Source: Roseovarius marisflavi
GTDB taxonomy: Bacteria; Pseudomonadota; Alphaproteobacteria; Rhodobacterales; Rhodobacteraceae
DNA: 64,000 nucleotides
Direction: 5' to 3'
NCBI RefSeq assembly: GCF_900142625.1
Contig: NZ_FRBN01000014.1
Span: 1 to 64,000 of the forward strand
Made by a program: the position numbers and the translations under genes. The notes beneath the pieces are model-generated. The model worked only from the letters and a program-made list of their open reading frames with translations, was not told the DNA's origin and made no database searches. Below are positions 9,961 through 17,455 of this stretch, in pieces. Numbering within the stretch: position 1 is the stretch's first letter; the number at the start of each line of letters is the position of its first letter.

Positions 9961-10070
9961 ACACTGTAGTCTAACCAGTCAGCCAGATCGCTTGCACTCG
10001 CTGCGGGGCATGCGGCGATTGAGCCTGGCAATCACCAAACCAAACGCTGTCTGGATGTGGAGGATACTTA

Positions 10071-10598
10071 ATGTCTGTTCGTATGGCTGAATTGATGATG
10101 GGAGTGTGCACGCTGCTGATCTCTCTTGGTCTGATGTGGAGCGTGACCAGTAACGATCTCACTGTTGGCTGGATCGAAGGACGAGGCCCGGGCGCGGGCA
10201 TGTGGCCGTTCTGGCTGTCTGTGGGCATGGCCCTTGCTTCTATCTGGACCTTGGTTCGTTGGATGAGAGGCATCACCGCAGAATCCCGCAACAACGACCC
10301 CTACATCGACCCAGAAACCGTCTTCATCGTTGGAATCACGGTCGCCGCAATTTTCTTTCTACTGGTTTTGACCAGCGTAATCGGCCTCTACTTTTCGATG
10401 ATGCTGTTCTTGTTGTTTTACATAAAGTTCATTGGAAAGCACAAATGGCCCGTCACGATGACCGTTGTGATCGCCATGCCTGTCGCGATCTACATGCTCT
10501 TCGAAGTGGCGCTCAATAAATATCTGCCACGTGGGTGGCCGTTTTTTGAGAACATCTTTCTTCATATCGACGATTTTCGTTATGCGATCTTCTCGTGA
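10071..10598 (+). CDS. Tripartite tricarboxylate transporter small membrane subunit (TctB family)
   Basis: The 175-residue protein has four predicted membrane helices (about residues 8-28, 45-62, 83-105 and 122-142) and lies between the TctC and TctA genes, the standard order. A GGAGG ribosome site lies 9 bases before the ATG. The family is poorly conserved in sequence, so size, topology and position carry the call. It would form the membrane complex with TctA. Confidence 0.85.
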   Translation: MSVRMAELMMGVCTLLISLGLMWSVTSNDLTVGWIEGRGPGAGMWPFWLSVGMALASIWTLVRWMRGITAESRNNDPYIDPETVFIVGITVAAIFFLLVLTSVIGLYFSMMLFLLFYIKFIGKHKWPVTMTVVIAMPVAIYMLFEVALNKYLPRGWPFFENIFLHIDDFRYAIFS

Positions 10599-10641
10599 GG
10601 CCATCCCTAAAACCGTCAGAGACACAATAGGATAAATCTCC

Positions 10642-12153
10642 ATGGACTCCATACTTAGCTTGCTTGCCGCAGGGCTTCTACAGTCCTTCGAGCCGCTCAA
10701 CCTTGCCATGATTTTCCTCGGCTGTTTTGCCGGCCTGTTCATCGGCGCAATGCCAGGGCTTGGGTCTGTCAACGGCGTGGCAATCCTTCTTCCTGTCACC
10801 TTTCTGGTGCCCCCGACGGCTGCCATTATCTTTCTCGCCGCGCTTTATTATGGGGCGATGTACGGGGGGGCTGTCAGTTCGATCACGCTCGGAATCCCTG
10901 GTGCATCAACCGCCGTTGCGACGGTGTTTGACGGACGCCCGATGGCGCAGTCCGGCAGGGCCGATCAGGCGTTGATGGCCGCCGCCATAGCGTCTTTCAT
11001 TGGGGGGACGATTTCGGTGATCCTGTTCACCGGCTTTGCCCCGCCACTGGCCGCCTTCGCGCTAAAATTCGGGCCGCAGGAAGAATTTGCCCTTATGTTA
11101 CTTGCTTTTGCCACCTTCATCGGACTTGGCGGTGACGACATACCAAAAACCATCTTTTCGATCCTGATCGGCCTGGTGATGGCAGCCGTCGGCTTTGACA
11201 TCATCTCTGGTCAGCCGCGCCTGATCTTTTTCGATATGGTCGAATTCCAGCGTGGCATTCCGTTTCTGGTGCTTGCCATCGGTATTTATGGCATCGGTGA
11301 GATGATCTGGACGCTGGAGCATACCAAAGGTGCCATCCAGATGCACAAGGTCGATTTCGGCTGGAAGAAGATCAAGGAGAATCTGGGACGCATTAAATCA
11401 TATTTGCCGGTTTCGGTCATGGGTTCGATGCTTGGGTTCTTCGTTGGTACGCTTCCGGCGGCCGGCGCAACGCCAGCCTCTCTGATGTCCTATGGGCTTG
11501 CTAAAAGCTTTTCCAAGGATGGTGATAGTTTTGGCAAGGGCAACGTGGCCGGTGTGGCCGCGCCTGAGGCTGCCAACAACGCTGCATCCACCGGGTCCAT
11601 GCTGCCGATGCTGACGCTTGGCATTCCCGGCTCGCCGACCACGGCAATCCTGCTGGGTGGCATGATTATCTGGGGCCTGCGTCCGGGACCGCTGTTGTTT
11701 GCTGAAAGCCCGGATTTTGTCTGGGGTCTGATTGGCTCGATGTATGTGGCGAACTTTGTCACGGTTCTTCTGAATATCGCGCTGATCCCGGTGTTCATCC
11801 GCGTACTGGCTATGCCTTTCAGCATCCTCGCACCAATCATCTTCATCCTTTGCGTTGTTGGCGTCTTTGCAACGACCGACAGAATGTTCGACACTTGGTT
11901 AATGCTGCTTCTCGGGTGTATCGGTTACCTGATGCGCAAGTTGAATTACCCGGTTGCGCCCGCGGTTTTAGCCATCGTGCTTGGCCCGCTGACGGAACGG
12001 GCGATGCGCCAGTCGCTGATCGGCAGTCAGGGTGATCCGATGACCTTCCTTGAGCGCCCGATCTCTCTGACCTGTATCCTGATCGCGGTTGCTCTGGTGT
12101 CTTATCCGCTGGTGTCCAACATGATGAGGAAACGCAAGGCTGCATCTGCGTAA
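10642..12153 (+). CDS. Tripartite tricarboxylate transporter large permease (TctA family)
   Basis: The 503-residue protein is strongly hydrophobic with about 12 membrane helices. It carries the TctA signatures GAMPGLGSVNGVAILLPVTF near residue 35 and LGIPGSPTTAILLGGMIIWGLRPGPLLF near 330, which form the internal repeat of the family. It is the last gene of the oxalate operon and is followed by a strong terminator. Transport is expected to use the ion gradient, with the TctC protein delivering substrate. Confidence 0.94.
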   Translation: MDSILSLLAAGLLQSFEPLNLAMIFLGCFAGLFIGAMPGLGSVNGVAILLPVTFLVPPTAAIIFLAALYYGAMYGGAVSSITLGIPGASTAVATVFDGRPMAQSGRADQALMAAAIASFIGGTISVILFTGFAPPLAAFALKFGPQEEFALMLLAFATFIGLGGDDIPKTIFSILIGLVMAAVGFDIISGQPRLIFFDMVEFQRGIPFLVLAIGIYGIGEMIWTLEHTKGAIQMHKVDFGWKKIKENLGRIKSYLPVSVMGSMLGFFVGTLPAAGATPASLMSYGLAKSFSKDGDSFGKGNVAGVAAPEAANNAASTGSMLPMLTLGIPGSPTTAILLGGMIIWGLRPGPLLFAESPDFVWGLIGSMYVANFVTVLLNIALIPVFIRVLAMPFSILAPIIFILCVVGVFATTDRMFDTWLMLLLGCIGYLMRKLNYPVAPAVLAIVLGPLTERAMRQSLIGSQGDPMTFLERPISLTCILIAVALVSYPLVSNMMRKRKAASA

Positions 12154-12180
12154 GGTCAGGCACACCGCTAAATGATCTTG

Positions 12181-12206
12181 GAAAGGGGCCTTGACGGGCC
12201 CCTTTC
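12181..12206 (+). terminator. Bidirectional terminator after tctA
   Basis: GAAAGGGGCC and GGCCCCTTTC form a perfect 10-base stem with a six-base loop. It ends the oxalate operon. The stop codon of the convergent minus-strand regulator gene overlaps the right arm, so the hairpin probably serves both directions. Confidence 0.8.
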
Positions 12207-13611
12207 AGCTTTCGTAGCGGGTGTTTCCGCGTCGGTTTTCGTCCATGGACAACTGAGTGAAAAGCGGTTGATGCGCGCGCTGAGAACAGGCCTGTCGCGG
12301 GCAGATATGACAGTTGATCCCGATCGGCGCATAAAGCTTTGGATCTTCGAAGTTGTAACTTGATGCATAGCGAAGCCGCCCGGCGTAACGTGTCTCGCAG
12401 CCAAGCGCCAATGTCAGCCTTCTGTCCTGGGTCTCTTCGCTGAACACGGGACGGTGCACGGTTCGGCTCAGCGTGAAATAGCGTTCTCCATCCGGTGTTT
12501 CGACGAATTGGGGCATCACAACACCTGGTGTGTAAAAGGCCGTATGGATATTCCAGACCGGGCACGATCCACCATACTCGGCGAGGTGAAACGATGTCGA
12601 ATTAAAGCGCTTGGTCACGTTGCCGGCTTTGTCGATGCGCAGAAAAAAGAACGGTACGCCACGCGACCCTTCGCGCTGCATCGTGGTCAGGCGCTGGCAT
12701 ACCTGCTCGAATGACGCCCCAAAAGTGGCCGCGACGCGGTCAATGTCATAACCACAGGCCTCTGTTTCGGTCAGGAACGTTTCATAGTGCATCATGAAGG
12801 CGGCAGCGAAATAATTCGCCAGTTCGACCCGCAATCGTGCCAGGGCCTGAGAGGTACGGATGCCACTGCGTTCGACAAGTGTCGCGATGATTCCAGGGTA
12901 TTCGACAGTGCATAAAACATGGGCGAGTTGAAAGACGCGGTTCGAGTGGCTCAGCGCCTGCGACAGATGAATGACACGTTTGTTTTCATCGAAGTACCGC
13001 AAGGCATTGCCAAGTTTGTCGATTTTGCAGACTTCGACCGAAATACCGTGCTTTTGAAACAGCCTGTTGCGCAGGAATGTAAAGTTTTCTTCGGGCGGCG
13101 CGTATTCACCGTTCCAGGCGCTTTCAGCGGCTTTTTCGAGTTCCGGAAAGTGGTTTTTGTGATCGCGAAAAAAGTCGTGAATAACCGATTCCGGTGATGC
13201 GTTCAGCAGCTCGTCTTCGGAGCTGTTCCCACCCAGTTTCATGATTTTTTCCAATGCCACACGATGGGCCGCGTGGAGTTGCAAAAAGTGGTCCACCAGC
13301 CGCGGCGCATGATCAATTGCGCCGCGTATTTCCTGAATGTCCGGTTTTTCGCCAATGAAAATCGGGTCTTGAACGGCATTGCGCAGATCCGCCGCCTTGC
13401 GCGCGGTTTCGTCCTTGGTCAATTCGCGCCAATCCACCGCATAGGCATCGGCGAGCGACATAAGCAGTTTTACAGACAGACTTCTCTGGTTGTTTTCAAG
13501 CAGGTTTATGTAGGATGGGCTGACCCCCAACGTCCGTGCCATCTCTGCCTGGGTTTGTTTGCGTTCACGCCGGAGTTGACGCAATCGCGGGCCGATCAGG
13601 GTTTTGGTCAA
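12205..13611 (-). CDS. XRE-family short-chain acyl-CoA regulator (ScfR/PccR/RamB type)
   Basis: The 468-residue protein begins with an XRE helix-turn-helix (about 7-61: LRQLRRERKQTQAEMARTLGVSPSYINLLENNQRSLS). A middle IrrE/ImmA-like region and a DUF2083-type C-terminus follow. Cys434, Cys437 and Cys442 in GINCHICPRQACSQR, with an upstream GCE, could hold an iron-sulphur cluster as described for mycobacterial PrpR. The start is a TTG with a GAGGA ribosome site. Relatives (PccR, RamB, PrpR) control propionate, glyoxylate or methylcitrate pathways and bind TTTGCAAA. That octamer occurs in the divergent promoter region here. The exact pathway is not certain. Confidence 0.85.
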   Translation of the reverse strand: MTKTLIGPRLRQLRRERKQTQAEMARTLGVSPSYINLLENNQRSLSVKLLMSLADAYAVDWRELTKDETARKAADLRNAVQDPIFIGEKPDIQEIRGAIDHAPRLVDHFLQLHAAHRVALEKIMKLGGNSSEDELLNASPESVIHDFFRDHKNHFPELEKAAESAWNGEYAPPEENFTFLRNRLFQKHGISVEVCKIDKLGNALRYFDENKRVIHLSQALSHSNRVFQLAHVLCTVEYPGIIATLVERSGIRTSQALARLRVELANYFAAAFMMHYETFLTETEACGYDIDRVAATFGASFEQVCQRLTTMQREGSRGVPFFFLRIDKAGNVTKRFNSTSFHLAEYGGSCPVWNIHTAFYTPGVVMPQFVETPDGERYFTLSRTVHRPVFSEETQDRRLTLALGCETRYAGRLRYASSYNFEDPKLYAPIGINCHICPRQACSQRAHQPLFTQLSMDENRRGNTRYES

Positions 13612-13720
13612 GGCGTGATCCTCACAGCATTACAAAAAGTAGGGATGTAAATTTAACAATATACACAAAGACGTTGTTTTTGTAGCGGCGCTTTCATTCT
13701 GTTGGTATCGTTTTCATGAA

Positions 13721-13728
13721 TTTGCAAA
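13721..13728. promoter_or_regulatory. Candidate ScfR-type operator TTTGCAAA
   Basis: The palindromic octamer TTTGCAAA lies in the 141-base region between the divergent ScfR-type regulator and the PanE-like gene, 25 bases before the latter's start. It is the core recognised by RamB, PrpR and PccR regulators. Only one exact copy is visible, whereas PccR sites are reported as tandem pairs. Confidence 0.5.
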
Positions 13729-13752
13729 ACACTGACGGATAAAAGGGATATC

Positions 13753-14805
13753 ATGGCATATAAAATCGTCATACTCGGGGCTTCGTATGGCTCGCTTCTT
13801 GGAACCAAGCTTTTGATGGCTGGTCAGGATGTGACCCTTGTTTGTCGGCAGGCGACCGCTGATCTTATCAATGCCGAGGGAACGGATGTGCGCATCAAGC
13901 TGCGCGGAGAAGACGAGCACCGGTCCTTCCGCTCTGATGATTTGCCCGGCAAGCTCGATGCGAAAACCCCCGAGCAGGTGAACCCGGACGAGTACGACAT
14001 GATCGCCCTGGCCATGTCAGAACCGCAATATTGCAACGCGTCCATTGTCGATCTTCTGGGCCGGATCGCGGCAAGCAGAAAGCCCTGCCTGTCGATCATG
14101 AACATGCCGCCTTTGCCCTATCTGCGCCGGATCAAAGGGCTGGACACCAAAAAGCTGGAAGCCAGCTTTACCTGCCCGGATGCCTGGAGCGGCTTCACTC
14201 CCGGCGCCGTCACCCTGTGCAGCCCCGATCCACAAGCCTATCGCGTTCCCGAAGACGGGGCGAACACCTTGCATGTCGGTTTGCCAACCAACTTCAAGGC
14301 GGCACCATTTGAGACGGATGAACACAACAAGATCCTGCGTGATCTTGAGGCCGCGATTGATGCGGTTCGCGTGGATGGCCAGGATGTTCCGGTCAAGCTT
14401 CGGGTGTTTGACTCGCTGTTTGTACCCTTCGCCAAGTGGAGCATGCTGCTGACCGGCAACTATCGCTGTGTGCTGCCCGAGGGGGCCCGCCCGATCAAAG
14501 AGGCGGTGCATGGGGATATTGACCTGTCAAAACGCATTTACGAGCTGGTGAATGAGATCGTAAGCCGGTTGGGCGCTGATCCGGAAGATCGTGTTCCGTT
14601 TGAAAAATACGCAAAGGCCGCCAATGGTCTGCTCAAGCCGTCCTCAGCCGCGCGTGCCATCGACGGTGGGGCGCAGCGCGTGGAACGGGTGGACATGCTG
14701 GTGACGTTGATCGCCGAGCAGGTCGGCGTGTCGGTGTCTGAATTGAGCGGGATTGTCGAGACCGTCAACGCGCGCCTGCAGGCGAATGCGCTCGAACATA
14801 CATGA
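13753..14805 (+). CDS. PanE/ketopantoate reductase-like dehydrogenase
   Basis: The 350-residue protein starts with a Rossmann nucleotide-binding motif (YKIVILGASYGSLLGTKLLMAGQDVTLVCR, about 3-32) and has the helical C-terminal domain of 6-phosphogluconate dehydrogenase-like reductases (about 200-340). It is longer than typical PanE (about 300) and lacks its usual GxGxxG spacing, so pantothenate synthesis is unlikely. In Methylobacterium extorquens a PanE homologue, PanE2, reduces oxalyl-CoA to glyoxylate. With the oxalate operon one regulator gene away, this protein is a candidate for the same reaction, but that is inferred. An AAAGGG ribosome site precedes the ATG. Confidence 0.75.
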   Translation: MAYKIVILGASYGSLLGTKLLMAGQDVTLVCRQATADLINAEGTDVRIKLRGEDEHRSFRSDDLPGKLDAKTPEQVNPDEYDMIALAMSEPQYCNASIVDLLGRIAASRKPCLSIMNMPPLPYLRRIKGLDTKKLEASFTCPDAWSGFTPGAVTLCSPDPQAYRVPEDGANTLHVGLPTNFKAAPFETDEHNKILRDLEAAIDAVRVDGQDVPVKLRVFDSLFVPFAKWSMLLTGNYRCVLPEGARPIKEAVHGDIDLSKRIYELVNEIVSRLGADPEDRVPFEKYAKAANGLLKPSSAARAIDGGAQRVERVDMLVTLIAEQVGVSVSELSGIVETVNARLQANALEHT

Positions 14806-14812
14806 TGAACAT

Positions 14813-14838
14813 AGGGCAGGGCCAAATGGTCCTGCCCT
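14813..14838 (+). terminator. Terminator after the PanE-like gene
   Basis: AGGGCAGGGCC and GGTCCTGCCCT pair over 11 positions with one G-T wobble and a four-base loop, starting eight bases after the stop codon. There is no strong T run, but the position fits an intrinsic terminator that also separates the convergent small gene. Confidence 0.65.
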
Positions 14839-14879
14839 CTCCGTCTGGACGGTCTCGGAATGATTGCAGAGTGTTGACG

Positions 14880-15128
14880 TCAGCCCGCGATCACGCGGAA
14901 ATTTTCGGATTTCTGTGCCACATACTGCACAATTTCATCCCGGCTCACGCCCACCGAGGCAAGTTTGCGGTCGCTGGCAAGCGAGAGCATTTCAACTTCT
15001 TTGGCCATTCGATTGGCCGCGATGATCGACTGAAACACACTGTCGATGAAGCGCAGCGGCGCCAACATGGCATGAGACATGTTCTCGCCAAATGGCATAT
15101 GGGGTCTGATGTTTGTGTTGATCGACAT
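14880..15128 (-). CDS. DUF1127-like small protein
   Basis: The 82-residue protein ends with a pattern of the DUF1127/YjiS family: RMAKEVEMLSLASDRKLASVGVSRDEIVQYV. The N-terminal half resembles the aliphatic/aromatic leader of alphaproteobacterial members. The ATG has a GAGGGT ribosome site. DUF1127 proteins are small basic factors linked to phosphate, C1 and RNA-related stress responses in alphaproteobacteria; the role of this copy is unknown. Confidence 0.65.
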   Translation of the reverse strand: MSINTNIRPHMPFGENMSHAMLAPLRFIDSVFQSIIAANRMAKEVEMLSLASDRKLASVGVSRDEIVQYVAQKSENFRVIAG

Positions 15129-15302
15129 GGCACTTAACCCTCAAGCTTCAAAAATCACGCTCCATTTACTCTGCAGTGCAGCAGGTCACAACGGCGCTTT
15201 CCGCAATGCAGCAATGCTGTCCGGTCATGGCTGGAAGGGCGGAATCGGGCTGTCGGCCTTGCCCGGCCCGCCAAAAAGCAGAGACCGACCGCCCCGGGCG
15301 CG

Positions 15303-16136
15303 CTAGTGGCGGCGGGGGTCGGCCGGGTAAACGCCTAGAATGGTGATGTCCGAGGTGAAATAATCCAACTCGTCAAGCGCGCGGGCCACCTCGGGGTCGT
15401 CGGGGTGACCTTCGATATCGGCATAAAACTGCGTCGCGGTGAACGATCCGCCGACCATATAGCTTTCAAGCTTGGTCATGTTCACGCCATTGGTCGCGAA
15501 TCCGCCCATCGCCTTGTAGAGCGCCGCCGGAATGTTGCGCACCTCAAAGACAAAGGTGGTCATCATCCCGTCATCGCCGCGGCGGCTGAAATCGGGCTCG
15601 CGCGCCATCACCAGGAAGCGGGTGGTGTTATTGCCCTCATCCTCGATCCCCTCGGCCAGCACATCAAGACCATAGATTTCGCCGGCCAGGGCACTGGCGA
15701 GGGCGGCCATCTCGGGTTTTCCGGCCTCGGCCACGTGGCGGGCCGAGCCGGCGGTGTCGGCGCCGGTCACGCGGTGGATGCCGTGACGCTCTAGAAACGC
15801 GCGGCACTGACCCAAAAGCATGGTGTGGCTCATCGCGCTTTCGACCTGATCAAGGCGCACGCCGGGCAGGGCCAAAAGGCTGATCTGCACCCGCACGAAT
15901 GCCTCGGCGATGATATGCAGCCCCGAATCAGGCAGCAGGTGGTGAATGTCGGCAACCCGTCCGAAGGTTGAATTTTCGACCGGCAGCATCGCCAATTCGG
16001 CCTCACCGTCGCGCACGGCGGCAATCGCGTCTTCGAATGTGCGACAGGGCAGCGGATCAAGCTCTGGATAGGTTTCACGGCAGGCCTGGTGCGAGTAGGC
16101 GCCAAGCTCTCCCTGAAAGGCAATGCGCTTTTTCAT
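15303..16136 (-). CDS. pheA: Prephenate dehydratase
   Basis: The 277-residue protein decarboxylates and dehydrates prephenate to phenylpyruvate for phenylalanine synthesis. The catalytic domain (about 1-180) has IAFQGELGAYSHQAC, LPVENSTFGRV and the NTTRFLV motif with its essential Thr-Arg-Phe. An ACT domain (about 195-275, VRNIPAALYKAMGGFATNGVNMTKLESYMVGG) gives phenylalanine feedback. The start MKKRIAF at 16136 was chosen because upstream codons have no family resemblance. It stands alone on the minus strand, back to back with the cytochrome gene. There is no chorismate mutase domain, unlike the enterobacterial fusion. Confidence 0.93.
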   Translation of the reverse strand: MKKRIAFQGELGAYSHQACRETYPELDPLPCRTFEDAIAAVRDGEAELAMLPVENSTFGRVADIHHLLPDSGLHIIAEAFVRVQISLLALPGVRLDQVESAMSHTMLLGQCRAFLERHGIHRVTGADTAGSARHVAEAGKPEMAALASALAGEIYGLDVLAEGIEDEGNNTTRFLVMAREPDFSRRGDDGMMTTFVFEVRNIPAALYKAMGGFATNGVNMTKLESYMVGGSFTATQFYADIEGHPDDPEVARALDELDYFTSDITILGVYPADPRRH

Positions 16137-16254
16137 GAGCAATTTCCGTATTTTTGGCCCTCTCGGGCGTTTGGTCGCGGAAACTACACCTTGCGCCCCC
16201 ATAGGGGAAGCGGATAGATACGCGGCCAAACACAGTTTAAATGGAAACGGGCCC

Positions 16255-17280
16255 ATGTTCGACACAATGACACTTACCAAGACCGTTGGCGCGCTCTGCG
16301 GGGCTCTTCTTATCTTTCTGATGGGGAACTGGGCTGCAGAGACAATTTACTCTATGGGCGGCGGTCACGGCGATGATCACGCACAGGGGTACGTGATTGA
16401 AACCGGCGCTGAAGAAGGCGGCGAAAGCACTGCCGATGAAGGCCCGAGCTTTGGCGAACTGCTGTTGGCGGCGGATGCGGACAAGGGCGAAAAGGTCTTT
16501 GGCAAATGCAAGGCCTGTCACAAGCTTGAAAAGGGCGAGAATGCGACCGGCCCCCACCTCTATGACGTGGTTGGGCGCGCCGTGGATGCCGCCGAAGGCT
16601 TCGGATACTCCGGTGCACTGGAAGCCGTGGCCGAGGTGTGGACGCCGAAAAACCTGTATGATTTCCTTGAAAACCCCAAGGGCTATGCGCCGGGCACCAC
16701 CATGGGCTTTGCAGGTTTGAAGAAGCCCGAAGACCGGGTGAACCTGATCGCCTATCTTGATGAGGTGGACGGTGCCAAGTACGTCGATCCGAATGCTGGT
16801 GCCGAAGAAGCCGCTGCCGAGCCTGCCGCTGAGGAAGCTGTCGCCGAGCCTGCCGCTGAGGAAGCTGTCGCCGAGCCTGCCGCTGAGGAAGCTGTCGCCG
16901 CCCCCGCCGCTGAAGAAGCCGCTGCCGAACCTGCCGCTACAGGGGCCTCTGGCTTTGCTGCAATGGTTGCTGCCGCTGATATCGAGGCTGGCAAAAAGGT
17001 ATTCCGCAAATGTGGCGCCTGCCACAAGGTTGAAGACGGCAAGAATGGCGCCGGCCCGCATCTTTACGGTGTGGTTGGCCGCGATATCGCCAGTGTTGAC
17101 GGCTTCAAGTATTCCGACGCCCTGACCGGGATTGAGGGCGAATGGACCGCTGATGAGCTTGGTGCTTTCCTCACCAATCCGCGTGGCTTTGCCGCTGGCA
17201 ACCGCATGAGCTTTTCCGGGCTTAAAGACGAACAGGACCGGGCCAATTTGATCGGTTACCTGCAAAGCGTCGCCAACTAA
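16255..17280 (+). CDS. Membrane-anchored di-heme cytochrome c (cytochrome cy type)
   Basis: The 341-residue protein has one N-terminal membrane anchor (about 8-28) in the style of cytochrome cy, then two class I cytochrome c domains. Heme 1 is CKACH at 85-89 with axial Met150. Heme 2 is CGACH at 253-257 with axial Met318. The domains are about half identical to each other and are joined by a linker rich in Ala, Glu and Pro (about 184-230), encoded by five 27-base repeats. Standard cytochrome cy has one heme domain, so this looks like an internal duplication. It should carry electrons from the bc1 complex to terminal oxidases such as the cbb3 oxidase encoded nearby. Confidence 0.88.
   Translation: MFDTMTLTKTVGALCGALLIFLMGNWAAETIYSMGGGHGDDHAQGYVIETGAEEGGESTADEGPSFGELLLAADADKGEKVFGKCKACHKLEKGENATGPHLYDVVGRAVDAAEGFGYSGALEAVAEVWTPKNLYDFLENPKGYAPGTTMGFAGLKKPEDRVNLIAYLDEVDGAKYVDPNAGAEEAAAEPAAEEAVAEPAAEEAVAEPAAEEAVAAPAAEEAAAEPAATGASGFAAMVAAADIEAGKKVFRKCGACHKVEDGKNGAGPHLYGVVGRDIASVDGFKYSDALTGIEGEWTADELGAFLTNPRGFAAGNRMSFSGLKDEQDRANLIGYLQSVAN
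16807..16941 (+). repeat. Five tandem 27-base repeats in the cytochrome linker
   Basis: Five contiguous units of 27 bases encode variants of EEAVAEPAA. Units 2 and 3 (16834-16860, 16861-16887) are identical; the outer units differ by a few bases. The array stays in frame and is prone to gain or loss of units. Confidence 0.9.
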
Positions 17281-17298
17281 GCCTCGCAACATCCTGTC

Positions 17299-17333
17299 AA
17301 GGCCGCCGCCCAACCGGGTTGGCGGCCTTTTTC
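17299..17333 (+). terminator. Rho-independent terminator after the cytochrome gene
   Basis: AAGGCCGCC and GGCGGCCTT, with an inner CCAAC/GTTGG pair, form a strong hairpin directly followed by a T run. It lies 18 bases after the stop codon. Confidence 0.88.
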
Positions 17334-17455
17334 ATGGGCTACACACGGATTTGCGGGGGCTTTGGGCCGACAGTGCTTGAACAAGACGTGGCGCCCTCTT
17401 AGCTTGCCCTAAACAGAAAAAGCGCCAGTTATGGGTGCGGCAGGAGGAGAATGAT

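Noticed and set aside
16807..16941. Direct repeats considered as a CRISPR-like array.
   Set aside because: The units are contiguous with no spacers and are in frame within a cytochrome gene.
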